Positions 16,957-26,014 of a stretch of DNA of 64,000 nucleotides are shown piece by piece; position 1 is the first letter of the stretch; each line of letters opens with the position of its first letter. The notes under the pieces were generated by a model, which saw only the letters and a list, made by a program, of their open reading frames with translations, was not told the origin of the DNA and did no database searches. Made by a program: the position numbers and the translations under genes. The stretch comes from Eubacteriales bacterium. GTDB lineage: Bacteria; Bacillota; Clostridia; Lachnospirales; Lachnospiraceae. The stretch lies in contig JAUNGB010000008.1 in assembly GCA_030524715.1 (NCBI GenBank), positions 1-64,000 on the forward strand. Direction: 5' to 3'.

Positions 16957-18456
16957 TTATAAGCAGGCTTTCATTTCCTCATAGGCGCCGTTTTTCTCGA
17001 TGCCTTCCAGAATTGACGCTACCTCTGCCTCAAAGTCGGGCAGTTCGGACAGATCCCTGCCCCAGAAGTCTGTGTTGGTACATACGGCGTGGGCAAGATC
17101 CTTTGCGGAGTCGTCCTTATGGCTGTAATAAAATTCCAGCACGGAACGGTCGTCGGAAATTGTGTAAGAATCGCCGTTGGGACGCTTTGCGGTAAGCCCG
17201 GCGTCTGTCAGCTCTGTGCCGCGGTAGAATGCAATATAGAACGCAAAGGATGCGGTAATGCATTTGGGAAGCTTGTGGAATTTTTCTACATAGCCTTCCA
17301 GGGACGGCATAACACGGGCTCTCCATTTGGAGGTGGAGTTTAAGGAAATTGCAAGCAGCGCATGGTCGATAAACGGATTTTTGAAACGCTCGGTTACCGC
17401 AGCGGCAAAGTCCTTGCAGTCCTCTTCCGGGAGAGACAGGGTAGGAATGATCTCTTCATAAATAGTCTTGTTCATGAAGTTTACAATAGTGTCGTCATGC
17501 ATACAGTCTCTTACAATGTTCTGTCCGGCAAGATAAGCTCCCAGGACCATGGAGGTATGGGCGCCGTTAAGGATACGGACTTTTCTCTGCTTATAAGGCT
17601 TGTGGTTGTCTGTGATCAGTACAGGAAGGCCTGCTTCTGCAAAAGGAAGCTCTGCCTTTAAGGATTCCGGTCCCTCGATGACCCAGAAGCCGAATACCTC
17701 TCCCGTATCGATCAGGTTGTCTTCATAGCCGTTTTCTTCGTTAATAGCGGCTGCCTCGCTTCTGGGGAAGCCGGTAACGATTCTGTCTACCAGGGTAGAG
17801 CAGAAGATGTTCTCTGTTTCCAGCCAGTTGACAAAAGCATCCTCAAGCTCCCACTGCTTTGCATACTTCAATACGCACTTTTTCAGTTCTTTGCCGTTAT
17901 CGTCGATCAATTCACAGGAGAGGATGACAAAGCCCTTTCCTGTCTCTTTTCCGAACTTCTGGAAACGGCGGTACATAAACTGGGTCAGCTTGGCCGGGTA
18001 GCTTGCAGGAGGAGCGTCGGTAAACTGACATTCCGGATCGTAGGTGATTCCGGCCTCTGTGGTGTTGCAGGCGATGTAGCGCAGGTCGGGGTTGGAAGCG
18101 CATTCCATAACCGCCTCATAGTCGCTGTGTACGTTCAGGCAGCGGCTGACACAGGAGATGATCCGCTTGTCATTGACCTTTTGTCCGTTCTCAAATCCGC
18201 GCAGGTATAATGTGTAAAGCCCTTCCTGTTCGTTGATGACGTCAGCCAGGTTAAAGCTGCCGTGGTTGGCGATAGGCTGTACAAGGACAACCTTGCTGTT
18301 AAAGCCTGCCTTTTCATTCATCATGTCAATAAAGTAATCTACAAATGCACGCAGAAAGTTTCCTTCGCCAAATTGTAAAACACGTTCCGGGGCATCCTTT
18401 AACAGATATCCGTCATAGCCCATCTCTTCAAGTGTCTGATAATTTAATTTCTTCAT
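16957..18456 (-). CDS. uxaB: Tagaturonate reductase (altronate oxidoreductase)
   Basis: NADH-dependent reduction of tagaturonate to altronate in galacturonate breakdown; 499 residues of the mannitol dehydrogenase family. The N-terminal Rossmann part has RVLQFGEGNFLRAFVDYFID. The C-terminal half has DNHKPYKQRKVRILNGAHTS, whose Lys and Asn/His belong to the family's active site. An ATG at 18471 is 2 nt after the uxaA stop but precedes the AAGGAG ribosome site. The ATG at 18456, 5 nt after that site, is the better start. Co-transcribed with uxaA and ended by the hairpin at 16876-16919. Closely related mannonate/fructuronate reductase UxuB is the main alternative, but pairing with uxaA favours UxaB. 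Confidence 0.92.
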   Translation of the reverse strand: MKKLNYQTLEEMGYDGYLLKDAPERVLQFGEGNFLRAFVDYFIDMMNEKAGFNSKVVLVQPIANHGSFNLADVINEQEGLYTLYLRGFENGQKVNDKRIISCVSRCLNVHSDYEAVMECASNPDLRYIACNTTEAGITYDPECQFTDAPPASYPAKLTQFMYRRFQKFGKETGKGFVILSCELIDDNGKELKKCVLKYAKQWELEDAFVNWLETENIFCSTLVDRIVTGFPRSEAAAINEENGYEDNLIDTGEVFGFWVIEGPESLKAELPFAEAGLPVLITDNHKPYKQRKVRILNGAHTSMVLGAYLAGQNIVRDCMHDDTIVNFMNKTIYEEIIPTLSLPEEDCKDFAAAVTERFKNPFIDHALLAISLNSTSKWRARVMPSLEGYVEKFHKLPKCITASFAFYIAFYRGTELTDAGLTAKRPNGDSYTISDDRSVLEFYYSHKDDSAKDLAHAVCTNTDFWGRDLSELPDFEAEVASILEGIEKNGAYEEMKACL

Positions 18457-18473
18457 TGTATTCTCCTTCATAG

Positions 18474-19958
18474 TTACAGGGTAACGCCCTGTTTAAAAAT
18501 AGCCATATCATGGAAGCCTGCTTTTTCTGATTTTACTTCTTCTCCGGAAGCCACTGCGATCACATAATCAAAAAGCCGGTCGCGCAGCGTTGCCAGATCC
18601 GTTCCCTCTACCAATGTACCGCAGTTAAAATCGATCCAGTTGCCTTTCTTCTGATAAAGAGCGGAATTACTGGAAATCTTAACAGTAGGAACCGGGGAGG
18701 CGAAAGGAGTTCCTCTTCCGGTGGTAAACAATACGATATGCGCGCCGGACGCTGCCAGTGCGGTGGAGGCTACCAGGTCGTTTCCGGGAGCGCTCAGAAG
18801 GTTCAGTCCTTTCTCCTTTACGGGCTCGCCATAGGAGAGGACTCCGCGCACAGGGGCGCTTCCCGACTTCTGTGTACATCCCATGGATTTGTCCTCCAGT
18901 GTGGAGATGCCGCCCTTTTTGTTTCCGGGGGAAGGATTCTCATAAATCGTCTGATTATGGCTCTTGAAATAATTCTTGAAGTCATTGATCAGTGTAACGG
19001 TTTTATTAAATAATTCTTCATTTTCACAGCGGTTCATAAGAAGCGTTTCCGCGCCGAACATTTCCGGTACCTCAGTGAGAATGGTGGTTCCTCCCTTAGA
19101 GATGAGCAGGTCGGAAAAGGCTCCCACCGTTGGATTGGCGGTAATGCCGGAAAGCCCGTCGGAGCCGCCGCATTTCATGCCGATGATCAGTTCGCTGCAG
19201 CTTACAGGCTCCCGTTTCATGGCTCCTGCATAGTCAACCAGTTCCCGGATCAGGGCAAGGGCGTCCTCGATCTCATTGTCGGACTCCTGAGATACAAGGA
19301 ATTTTACACGTTTGTCATCATAGGGGCCGATATGCTTCTTTAATTCTTCAATATTGCTGTTTTCGCATCCAAGACCCAGTACAAGAACACCGCCCGCGTT
19401 GGGATGGTTCACCAGATCGGCCAAAATCTGACGGGTGTTCTCCTGGTCGTCGCCCATCTGGGAACAGCCGTAGGGATGCGGGAATGCGGCGATAGCGTCG
19501 ATGCTGCCGCTTTTAAGAGACTGCGCCCTTCTCTCGATGGCCGAAGCGACGTTATTTACACAGCCAACAGTGGGGATGATCCAGATCTCGTTGCGGACGC
19601 CCACCTTTCCGTCGCTTCTTCTGAAGCCCTGAAAGAAACGCTCTTCTGTGGGAGCCAGTACCATATCCTGCTTGTTATAGGTATAGGTAAGAAGATCGCC
19701 CAGAGCGGTTTTCATATTGTGGACATGAATCCATCCGCCGGACCGGACGGCTTCTTTTGTAATACCGATAGGATATCCGTATTTTATAACAGGTTCATTT
19801 TCGGCCAGGTCTTCAAGAGCAAATTTGTGACCCTGGGGGATATCCTCTAATAAAGTGATCTCCTGATTGTCAATGGAAACCACTGTCCCTGCTGCAAGCG
19901 GGCAAAGCGCTACGGCGACCTTGTCAGAGGGATGGATTTTAATGTATTTCTGCTGCAT
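18474..19958 (-). CDS. uxaA: Altronate dehydratase
   Basis: Dehydrates altronate to 2-keto-3-deoxygluconate; 494 residues, against 495 in E. coli. A small N-terminal SAF domain (about 1-90) holds the motif GYPIGIT, and the large C-terminal domain follows with GRSDGKVGVRNEIWIIPTVGCVN-type and MKCGGSDGLSGITANP segments and conserved Cys residues. An ATG at 19976 lies on the wrong side of the AGGAGGAAA ribosome site; the ATG at 19958 follows it by 8 nt and is chosen. First gene of the uxaA-uxaB operon, divergent from the TRAP importer. A promoter (20010-20038) and a palindromic operator (19992-20005) lie just upstream. Confidence 0.94.
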   Translation of the reverse strand: MQQKYIKIHPSDKVAVALCPLAAGTVVSIDNQEITLLEDIPQGHKFALEDLAENEPVIKYGYPIGITKEAVRSGGWIHVHNMKTALGDLLTYTYNKQDMVLAPTEERFFQGFRRSDGKVGVRNEIWIIPTVGCVNNVASAIERRAQSLKSGSIDAIAAFPHPYGCSQMGDDQENTRQILADLVNHPNAGGVLVLGLGCENSNIEELKKHIGPYDDKRVKFLVSQESDNEIEDALALIRELVDYAGAMKREPVSCSELIIGMKCGGSDGLSGITANPTVGAFSDLLISKGGTTILTEVPEMFGAETLLMNRCENEELFNKTVTLINDFKNYFKSHNQTIYENPSPGNKKGGISTLEDKSMGCTQKSGSAPVRGVLSYGEPVKEKGLNLLSAPGNDLVASTALAASGAHIVLFTTGRGTPFASPVPTVKISSNSALYQKKGNWIDFNCGTLVEGTDLATLRDRLFDYVIAVASGEEVKSEKAGFHDMAIFKQGVTL

Positions 19959-19991
19959 ATAGCTTTCCTCCTGCAATAGCGGAAAATAAAA

Positions 19992-20005
19992 TGTAAAGGC
20001 TTACA
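19992..20005. promoter_or_regulatory. LacI-type operator at the uxaA start site
   Basis: TGTAAAGGCTTACA, a near-perfect palindrome of the LacI/CcpA-like TGTAA-N4-TTACA type. It starts 5 bp downstream of the uxaA -10 box, so it would cover the transcription start. It matches the operator at 20163-20176 in 13 of 14 positions. Confidence 0.65.
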
Positions 20006-20009
20006 TAGA

Positions 20010-20038
20010 AATCTACTCTTATTTTTGCGGTTCGTCAA
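20010..20038 (-). promoter_or_regulatory. uxaA-uxaB promoter
   Basis: On the minus strand, TTGACG (20038-20033), a 17-nt spacer and TAGATT (20015-20010). The leader to the uxaA ATG is about 45 nt. Confidence 0.6.
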
Positions 20039-20123
20039 TAGGAAAAATGAAAAAACCCGAAAAATATTAATTTTGCATAAAAACAACATAAAAATATTGT
20101 GAAATATTACGTCTATAAAAGGT

Positions 20124-20152
20124 TTGCAATTTGACACAAAAGTCGTTATAAT
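20124..20152 (+). promoter_or_regulatory. TRAP importer operon promoter
   Basis: TTGCAA at 20124-20129, a 17-nt spacer and TATAAT at 20147-20152. The start site should be near 20159, just before the operator at 20163. Confidence 0.65.
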
Positions 20153-20162
20153 AATAACAAAG

Positions 20163-20176
20163 TGTAAGGGCTTACA
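20163..20176. promoter_or_regulatory. LacI-type operator at the dctP start site
   Basis: TGTAAGGGCTTACA, a palindrome of the same type as at 19992-20005, located 10 bp downstream of the -10 box of the importer promoter. Confidence 0.65.
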
Positions 20177-20258
20177 TAAAACGACAAAAAATTCCATTCT
20201 AATTCAATGTAATGAGACCTGATGAGACGGAATTTGACGTCACTGTTCCTATTGTAAC

Positions 20259-20305
20259 GCGGCCTTCCGGGAGAGCTATCCAGAACCCGTACCAGAGAAG
20301 GCCGC
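20259..20305 (+). other. Leader hairpin upstream of dctP
   Basis: GCGGCCTTC pairs with GAAGGCCGC around a 29-nt loop, inside the predicted 5' leader. No T-run follows, so it is more likely a stabilising or processing structure than a terminator. Confidence 0.45.
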
Positions 20306-20341
20306 AGCACCAATCATCAAACAAAATGGAAGGAAACGAAC

Positions 20342-21367
20342 ATGAAAGGTTTGAAAACAATTTTGGCTGCAACGATTTGTGTTGCCGCGGTAGTGGGATT
20401 GAGCGGCTGCTCATCCTCAAACGGAGGGAAGAGGATCGTCCGAATTTCCCATGCACAGTCCGAAACGCATCCTGAACATCTTGGGCTTTTGAAATTCAAG
20501 GAGTATGTAGAAGAGAATCTGGGCGATAAATATGAAGTACAGATCTTCCCCAATGAAATCCTGGGCGCTGCTCAGAAGGCCATCGAGCTTACCCAGACAG
20601 GAGCCATCGACTTTGTAGTGGCAGGTACCGCCAACCTGGAAACCTTTGCGGATGTATATGAGATTTTCAGTATGCCGTATCTTTTTACCTCAGAGGAAGC
20701 CTACCATGAGGTTATGAATGACACAGATTATATGAATACTGTTTATGAGTCCACGGACGAGGCCGGCTTCAGGGTTCTGACCTGGTACAATGCGGGAACC
20801 CGTAATTTCTATGCCACCAAGCCCATCAATACCCCGGATGACCTTAAGGGCCTGAAGATGCGTGTACAGCAGAGTCCTGCCAGCGTAAATATGGCTAAGG
20901 CCTTCGGCGCGGCTGCTTCTCCTATGAGCTTCGGCGAAGTTTACACAGCAATCCAGCAGGGCGTTATTGACGGCGCGGAGAATAATGAGCTTGCCCTGAC
21001 TAACAACAAGCACGGCGAGGTTGCCAAATATTATTCTTATAATAAGCATCAGATGGTTCCGGATATGCTCATCGCAAACCTGAAATTCCTGAACGGGCTC
21101 AGCGACGAGGAACGTGAAGTTTTTGAAGAGGCTGCAAGGCTTTCCACAGAGGTGGAGCTTGACAACTGGGATGAACAGGTAGAGGAAGCCAAGAAAATTG
21201 CCCAGGAGGATATGGGCGTAGAATTTATTGATGTGGATGTGGAGCTTTTTAAAGAAAAGGTAGCCGAGGTACAGCAGGATATGCTGGATGAGAATCCGAA
21301 TATCCAGGAGACCTACGACCATATCCAGGAAGTCAACGCAAAATATACGACAGAGGAGGCTGAATGA
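20342..21367 (+). CDS. dctP: TRAP transporter substrate-binding lipoprotein (DctP family)
   Basis: Extracytoplasmic solute receptor of 341 residues. The signal peptide ends in a lipobox LSGC, so Cys23 anchors the mature protein to the outer face of the membrane. The DctP fold is shown by RISHAQSETHPEH at the mature start and by the GLKMRVQQSPASVNMAKAFGAAASPMSFGEVYTAIQQGVIDGAENN region, whose Arg binds the carboxylate of the ligand. GGAAGGAAACGAAC precedes the ATG. It leads the dctPQM-uxaC unit, and the context points to galacturonate or glucuronate as ligand (inference). Regulated by the promoter/operator at 20124-20176. Confidence 0.93.
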   Translation: MKGLKTILAATICVAAVVGLSGCSSSNGGKRIVRISHAQSETHPEHLGLLKFKEYVEENLGDKYEVQIFPNEILGAAQKAIELTQTGAIDFVVAGTANLETFADVYEIFSMPYLFTSEEAYHEVMNDTDYMNTVYESTDEAGFRVLTWYNAGTRNFYATKPINTPDDLKGLKMRVQQSPASVNMAKAFGAAASPMSFGEVYTAIQQGVIDGAENNELALTNNKHGEVAKYYSYNKHQMVPDMLIANLKFLNGLSDEEREVFEEAARLSTEVELDNWDEQVEEAKKIAQEDMGVEFIDVDVELFKEKVAEVQQDMLDENPNIQETYDHIQEVNAKYTTEEAE

Positions 21368-21873
21368 TCATGAAAACATTACATAGTATCCGTAAGGGGA
21401 TCGACCTTGTATTAAGCTCTGTCTGCGCCGTTATTTTCGCAGTGATGGTTATTGTAGGAACGTATCAGATCGTGACGAGATATTTCTTCAACAGCCCCAG
21501 TACCGTATCGGAAGAGCTTCTGACCTACAGCTTTACCTGGCTGGCGCTCCTTGCGTCCGCTTATGTTTTCGGCAAAAGAGACCACATGCGTATGGGATTT
21601 ATTGCAGACAAGCTTACGGGAACTCCGAGAAAAATCCTGGAGATCGTCATTGAATGTCTGGTAATGCTGCTTGCAGCAACTGTTATGGTATACGGCGGAT
21701 TCAATATCATGCAGCTTACCATGACGCAGGTAACCGCTTCTCTGGGCGTACCGATGGGAGTTATTTATACCGTACTTCCTCTTTCAGGTATTCTGATCGT
21801 GATTTATTCTATCATGAATATTGCAGACCTTGCAGTAGGATATGAGAGAGAACAAAGAGAAGTGAAGGAATAA
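21364..21873 (+). CDS. dctQ: TRAP transporter small permease (DctQ family)
   Basis: Small membrane subunit of 169 residues with four predicted helices (about 15-35, 50-70, 90-110 and 130-150). It carries the DctQ hallmark EELLTYSFTWLALLASAYVFGKRDHMRM. Its ATG overlaps the dctP stop (ATGA) and lies 4 nt after GAGGAGG; an ATG at 21370 is an alternative with 10-nt spacing. It works with DctM in sodium-driven import of the ligand bound by DctP. Confidence 0.93.
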   Translation: MIMKTLHSIRKGIDLVLSSVCAVIFAVMVIVGTYQIVTRYFFNSPSTVSEELLTYSFTWLALLASAYVFGKRDHMRMGFIADKLTGTPRKILEIVIECLVMLLAATVMVYGGFNIMQLTMTQVTASLGVPMGVIYTVLPLSGILIVIYSIMNIADLAVGYEREQREVKE

Positions 21874-21892
21874 AAGGAAGGGAGAAAAAGAT

Positions 21893-23200
21893 ATGAGTAC
21901 AGCAATAACCTCTGGTTTGATTATTTTGATTTTGCTGGTGATCATGCTGATCGCCGGCGTGCCGATCGCAGTTGCCCTGGGAATTTCCTCCGTATGTGCA
22001 ATTCTTCCGGTTATGGACACAAGTGTTGCGGTTTTGACAGGAGCGCAGAGAATCTTCTCCGGTATTTCCGTATTCAGCCTGCTGGCAATCCCATTCTTTA
22101 TCCTTGCCGGCAATATTATGAACAAGGGCGGTATCGCCGTTCGTCTGATCAACCTTGCAAAGCTGGTGACAGGACGTACTCCGGGCGCCCTGGCACAGAC
22201 AAATGTTATCGCTAATATGCTGTTCGGCGCTATTTCCGGCTCCGGTACGGCGGCAGCCTCCGCAATGGGCTCCATCATCGGGCCGATCGAGAAGGAAGAA
22301 GGCTATGACCCCAATTTCTCCGCAGCGGCCAACATTGCAACGGCGCCTACAGGACTTTTGATTCCTCCAAGTAATGTTATGATCACGTTCTCTCTGGTAA
22401 GTGGAGGCACTTCCGTAGCCGCCCTGTTCATGGCCGGCTATATTCCGGGTATCCTCTGGGGTCTGGCTTGTATGCTGGTGATCTTCTGCATCGCCAAGAA
22501 AAAAGGCTACAGAAGCACTCAGAAATTTACCGCGAAAGAAAAAATCAACATCCTTTTACAGGCTCTTCCCTGCCTGCTGCTGATTATCATTGTTATCGGC
22601 GGTATCATCGCAGGTATTTTTACCGCAACCGAGGGCTCTGTGGTAGCGGTTGTATACAGCCTGCTGTTGTCCCTGTTTGGCTATAAATCCATCAAGGTGA
22701 AGGATATTCCGGGACTTTTGAAGGACAGTGCGGAAATGACAGGTATCATTATCTTCCTGATCGGCGTATCCAGTATTATGTCCTGGGTTATGGCGTTTAC
22801 CAATATCCCGACTCTGGTATCCAACGGCTTGCTGGCTATCAGCAATAATAAATATGTGATCCTGCTGCTGATCAACGTGATCCTGCTGGTTGTAGGTACC
22901 TTTATGGATATGACGCCCGCCTGCCTGATTTTCACTCCGATTTTCCTTCCGGTGTGTACGGCCCTTGGAATGAATACCATTCACTTCGGAATTATGATGA
23001 TCTTCAACCTTTGTATCGGTACCATCACACCTCCTGTAGGAACTACGCTTTTCGTAGGCGTTAAAGTAGGAAATGTAAAGATCGAAACAGTATTCAAACA
23101 GCTATTGGTTTACTTTGCGGCTATCTTTGTAGTGCTGCTGCTGGTTACTTACATACCTCAGATCAGTTTGTGGTTGCCAAGTCTTATGGGATACGTGTAA
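21893..23200 (+). CDS. dctM: TRAP transporter large permease (DctM family)
   Basis: The transport channel subunit, 435 residues with about 12 membrane segments. Family features are the opening LIILILLVIMLIAGVPIAVALG, AGNIMNKGGIAVRLINLAKL, the ISGSGTAAASAMGSI signature and LLIPPSNVMITFSLVSGG. AAGGAAGGGAGA precedes the ATG, 19 bp after dctQ. Separate from DctQ, as in most three-gene TRAP systems. The last importer gene before a 156-bp gap with two hairpins and uxaC. Confidence 0.94.
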   Translation: MSTAITSGLIILILLVIMLIAGVPIAVALGISSVCAILPVMDTSVAVLTGAQRIFSGISVFSLLAIPFFILAGNIMNKGGIAVRLINLAKLVTGRTPGALAQTNVIANMLFGAISGSGTAAASAMGSIIGPIEKEEGYDPNFSAAANIATAPTGLLIPPSNVMITFSLVSGGTSVAALFMAGYIPGILWGLACMLVIFCIAKKKGYRSTQKFTAKEKINILLQALPCLLLIIIVIGGIIAGIFTATEGSVVAVVYSLLLSLFGYKSIKVKDIPGLLKDSAEMTGIIIFLIGVSSIMSWVMAFTNIPTLVSNGLLAISNNKYVILLLINVILLVVGTFMDMTPACLIFTPIFLPVCTALGMNTIHFGIMMIFNLCIGTITPPVGTTLFVGVKVGNVKIETVFKQLLVYFAAIFVVLLLVTYIPQISLWLPSLMGYV

Positions 23201-23221
23201 AATAAGAATAATGAAACCAGA

Positions 23222-23310
23222 ATCCCAGGGTCATATTTGTCATGCTTTCATGGCAGAATATGACTTTGGGATACGAAGGGATCATAGGCATCAAAGCATT
23301 TTTGACGCCT
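23222..23310 (+). other. Two intercistronic hairpins between dctM and uxaC
   Basis: The first (23222-23272) pairs ATCCCAGGGTCATAT with ATATGACTTTGGGAT over 15 bp with two G-U pairs. The second (23286-23310) pairs AGGCATCAAA with TTTGACGCCT around a short loop. Neither is followed by a long T-run, so partial termination or RNA processing between importer and isomerase is possible. Confidence 0.45.
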
Positions 23311-23356
23311 TCATCAAAATAATAATGTAAAAAATAATGAAAAGGAGAAGAACAGC

Positions 23357-24772
23357 ATGAAGAAATTTATGGACAGGGATTTCCTGCTCAGTACCGAAAC
23401 AGCCCAGGAACTGTATCATAGCTTTGCGGAGAAGGCTCCCATTCTGGATTATCATTGCCATATCAATCCGGAAGAAATCGCAAAGGACAGAAAGTTCGAC
23501 AACATCACACAGGTATGGCTGGGCGGCGACCATTATAAATGGCGTCAGATGCGCTCCAACGGCGTAGACGAATATTACATTACCGGAGGAGCCCCGGACA
23601 GGGAAAAATTCCAGAAATGGGCGGAAACACTGGAAAAAGCCATCGGCAATCCTCTGTATCACTGGAGCCATCTGGAGCTGCAAAGATACTTCGGCTATGA
23701 GGGATATCTCAATGCGGAAACCGCGGAAGAGGTATGGAACCTCTGCAACGCAAAGCTTCAGGAAGACGGGATGAGCGTAAGAAACCTGATCAGACAGTCC
23801 GGCGTTACCCTGCTCTGCACCACAGACGACCCTGCAGATACTCTGGAATGGCACAAGGTCATCGCAGAGGATGAAAGCTTTGAGGTACAGGTACTGCCGG
23901 CATGGAGACCGGACAAGGCCATGAACGTAGAAAAACCGGATTACGCTGCATATATCAGCAAACTCGGCGAGGCAGCGGAGATGGAAATCAAGACCTATGC
24001 GGATTTAAAGGCCGCACTGGTAAAAAGAATGGCGTTCTTTGATTCCATGGGCTGTAAGGTATCTGATCACGCGCTGGAATACGTGATGTATGCTCCCGCT
24101 TCTGAGGAAGAGGTAGAAGCGATCTTCGCAAAGGGTATCAGCGGAGAAGGCGTAACCAAAGAAGAAGAACTGAAGTTCAAGACAGCGTTTATGATCTTCG
24201 TAGGAAAAGAATATAACCGTCTGGGCTGGGCAATGCAGCTTCACTACGGTTGCAAGAGAGATAACAATGTATTACGTTATCAGCAGCTTGGGCCGGATAC
24301 AGGCTATGACTGCATCAATAATTACGCGCCGTCCGCACAGATGGCAGATTTCCTTAATGCCCTGAACGAAACGGACGAGCTTCCGAAGACTATTATTTAC
24401 AGCCTGAATCCAAATGATAACGCGTCTATCGGAACGATCCTCGGATGCTTCCAGGATAAAGGCGTGGCAGGAAAGATCCAGCAGGGCTCCGCATGGTGGT
24501 TCAATGACCATAAGACAGGTATGACAGAGCAGATGACTTCACTGGCTAATCTTGGCCTTTTGAGCAACTTTGTGGGAATGCTGACTGATTCCAGAAGCTT
24601 CCTTTCCTACACCAGACATGAGTATTTCCGCAGAATCCTCTGCGAACTGTTAGGCGGTTGGGTAGAAAACGGAGAATATCCGGCAGATATGAAGACCCTT
24701 GGACGGATCGTGAAAAATATTTCCTACAACAATGCAGTAAATTATTTCGGCTTTGATCTGGAGCTTATCTGA
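23357..24772 (+). CDS. uxaC: Uronate isomerase (glucuronate/galacturonate isomerase)
   Basis: Converts galacturonate to tagaturonate (and glucuronate to fructuronate); 471 residues against 470 in E. coli. A metal-dependent amidohydrolase-fold enzyme, with the N-terminal metal site in PILDYHCHINPEEIA, the substrate Arg region in TRHEYFRRILCE and the CTTDDP segment. AAAAGGAGAAG precedes the ATG. It follows the TRAP genes on the same strand and supplies the substrate for UxaB, coded just across the divergent promoter. The transcript ends at the perfect hairpin 24915-24948. Confidence 0.95.
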   Translation: MKKFMDRDFLLSTETAQELYHSFAEKAPILDYHCHINPEEIAKDRKFDNITQVWLGGDHYKWRQMRSNGVDEYYITGGAPDREKFQKWAETLEKAIGNPLYHWSHLELQRYFGYEGYLNAETAEEVWNLCNAKLQEDGMSVRNLIRQSGVTLLCTTDDPADTLEWHKVIAEDESFEVQVLPAWRPDKAMNVEKPDYAAYISKLGEAAEMEIKTYADLKAALVKRMAFFDSMGCKVSDHALEYVMYAPASEEEVEAIFAKGISGEGVTKEEELKFKTAFMIFVGKEYNRLGWAMQLHYGCKRDNNVLRYQQLGPDTGYDCINNYAPSAQMADFLNALNETDELPKTIIYSLNPNDNASIGTILGCFQDKGVAGKIQQGSAWWFNDHKTGMTEQMTSLANLGLLSNFVGMLTDSRSFLSYTRHEYFRRILCELLGGWVENGEYPADMKTLGRIVKNISYNNAVNYFGFDLELI

Positions 24773-24914
24773 GAATTAGTGCAATGATGTACTGGCCCAT
24801 AGCCTTGCAGCCAGTGCAAGGCTTGGGAATGAACAGTAACGTGAACATGCTCTAAGGCCTGAGGCAGAAGAACCGGCATCAGACGGCGGTTCGCTGAAGA
24901 TAGTTTGCAGCAGA

Positions 24915-24948
24915 CAGAAAAAGGAGCGGTCTTCCGCTCCTTTTTCTG
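24915..24948. terminator. Strong intrinsic terminator after uxaC
   Basis: A perfect 15-bp stem, CAGAAAAAGGAGCGG with its complement, around a TCTT loop; the complement itself contains the T-run. Symmetric, so it can also end the minus-strand iclR transcript arriving from the other side. Confidence 0.85.
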
Positions 24949-25012
24949 TGCAATATCCGGACAATACAAAAGCTTATGCATCAGAAATTTTCTTTTGTAT
25001 CAGTTTTTTGTA

Positions 25013-25795
25013 TCAGAAATTTCCGATCTCCTTCTGAATCTGATTTTTTGTATTCAGGATCAGAGGGAGCAGGGCTTTCAGACGCTCATCGGACATCCGT
25101 TCCCTGGGAGCGGAGATACTGATGGCATAAGAGGATTTGCCGGCAAAATCCTTCAGGGAAACTGCGATACAGCGAACTCCCAGCTCATTTTCTTCATCAT
25201 CTGTGGCATAGCCGTTCCTTCGTACCTGCGCGATCAGTTTTTCAAAATCTGAAAAGGCGGTAACCGTATAATCTGTCAGCCTTTGGATATCGCTGTGCTC
25301 CCAGATGCGGCGGATTTCTTCATCCGGCATATCTGCCAGCATGGCCTTGCCTACTCCGGAGCAGTAGAGAGGAACGGTTTTTCCGATTCTGGAAACAAGG
25401 CGTACAGAATTGTGCGGAGCCTCTACCTTATCGATGTAGACAGCGGAAATGCCGTCCAGTTGTACAAGATGAACGGTTTCATCTGTCTGCTCCGCAAGAC
25501 TGCGGATGTATGGACGGGCAAGGTCAATGACGCTGTTCTGGGTAAGGATCTGGTTGGCAATGCCGCAGAATTTGTAGGTAAGGCTGTATTTCAGTGTCTC
25601 CGGATCCTGTCTGGCATAATTCATGCAGATAAGGGAATTCAAAATCCGGTGTACGGTTGATTTGTTTAAGTGAAGAGCCTTACTTAGATCCAGAAGGCCC
25701 ATAGGACCGGACTGCGCAAGGCATTCGATGGTGTGGAAAATACGCTCGGAAACCTGTATAGGATTTTTTTCCTCCATAGGCTTTTTGTCTTCCAT
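25013..25795 (-). CDS. IclR-family transcriptional regulator (KdgR-like)
   Basis: A 260-residue regulator with an N-terminal winged helix-turn-helix (GLLDLSKALHLNKSTVHRILNSL) and a C-terminal IclR effector domain (about 85-250, including CSGVGKAMLA and ISISAPRERMS). GTCAGGAGTG precedes the ATG. It is divergent from kdgA-kdgK across a 468-bp region. The KdgR group of this family senses 2-keto-3-deoxygluconate, and a palindromic TTCCACAATGTGAAA lies just past the kdgA promoter. Control of kdgA-kdgK is therefore likely, though not shown. Confidence 0.9.
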   Translation of the reverse strand: MEDKKPMEEKNPIQVSERIFHTIECLAQSGPMGLLDLSKALHLNKSTVHRILNSLICMNYARQDPETLKYSLTYKFCGIANQILTQNSVIDLARPYIRSLAEQTDETVHLVQLDGISAVYIDKVEAPHNSVRLVSRIGKTVPLYCSGVGKAMLADMPDEEIRRIWEHSDIQRLTDYTVTAFSDFEKLIAQVRRNGYATDDEENELGVRCIAVSLKDFAGKSSYAISISAPRERMSDERLKALLPLILNTKNQIQKEIGNF

Positions 25796-25833
25796 TTTAT
25801 GTCACTCCTGACTGTTTTTCTGTGCGTCCTGCT

Positions 25834-25886
25834 GAACGCAGATAAGCATTCCGCCTGTTTTGGGTTTGCAGCGTAGTACTGCGTTC
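25834..25886 (+). repeat. GAACGCAGATAAGC dispersed repeat with inverted partner
   Basis: GAACGCAG at 25834 pairs with CTGCGTTC ending at 25886. The 14-bp core recurs exactly at 35462-35475 and 45535-45548, always between genes. Confidence 0.6.
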
Positions 25887-25932
25887 ATGAGCATATAGCA
25901 AAGGGGAATGCCAATGTTCGCTTTATCCCCGT

Positions 25933-25967
25933 GTTACGGTGTTCGTACTTACGGTGTAAGCAGTAAC
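25933..25967 (-). repeat. GTTAC hairpin repeat, inverted degenerate copy
   Basis: A 35-bp element whose reverse complement resembles the copies at 35413-35445 and 39438-39470: GTTACTG, a variable part with CCGTA, then GAAC and GTAAC. It is self-complementary at its ends. Confidence 0.5.
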
Positions 25968-26014
25968 ATTGTAGCACGAATAAAGACGGAGGGCAAAGGG
26001 AAATATAAAAATCA

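Noticed and set aside
20131..20152. TTGACA (20131) with TATAAT (20147) as the dctP promoter
   Set aside because: The spacer would be 10 nt; TTGCAA at 20124 gives the proper 17 nt.
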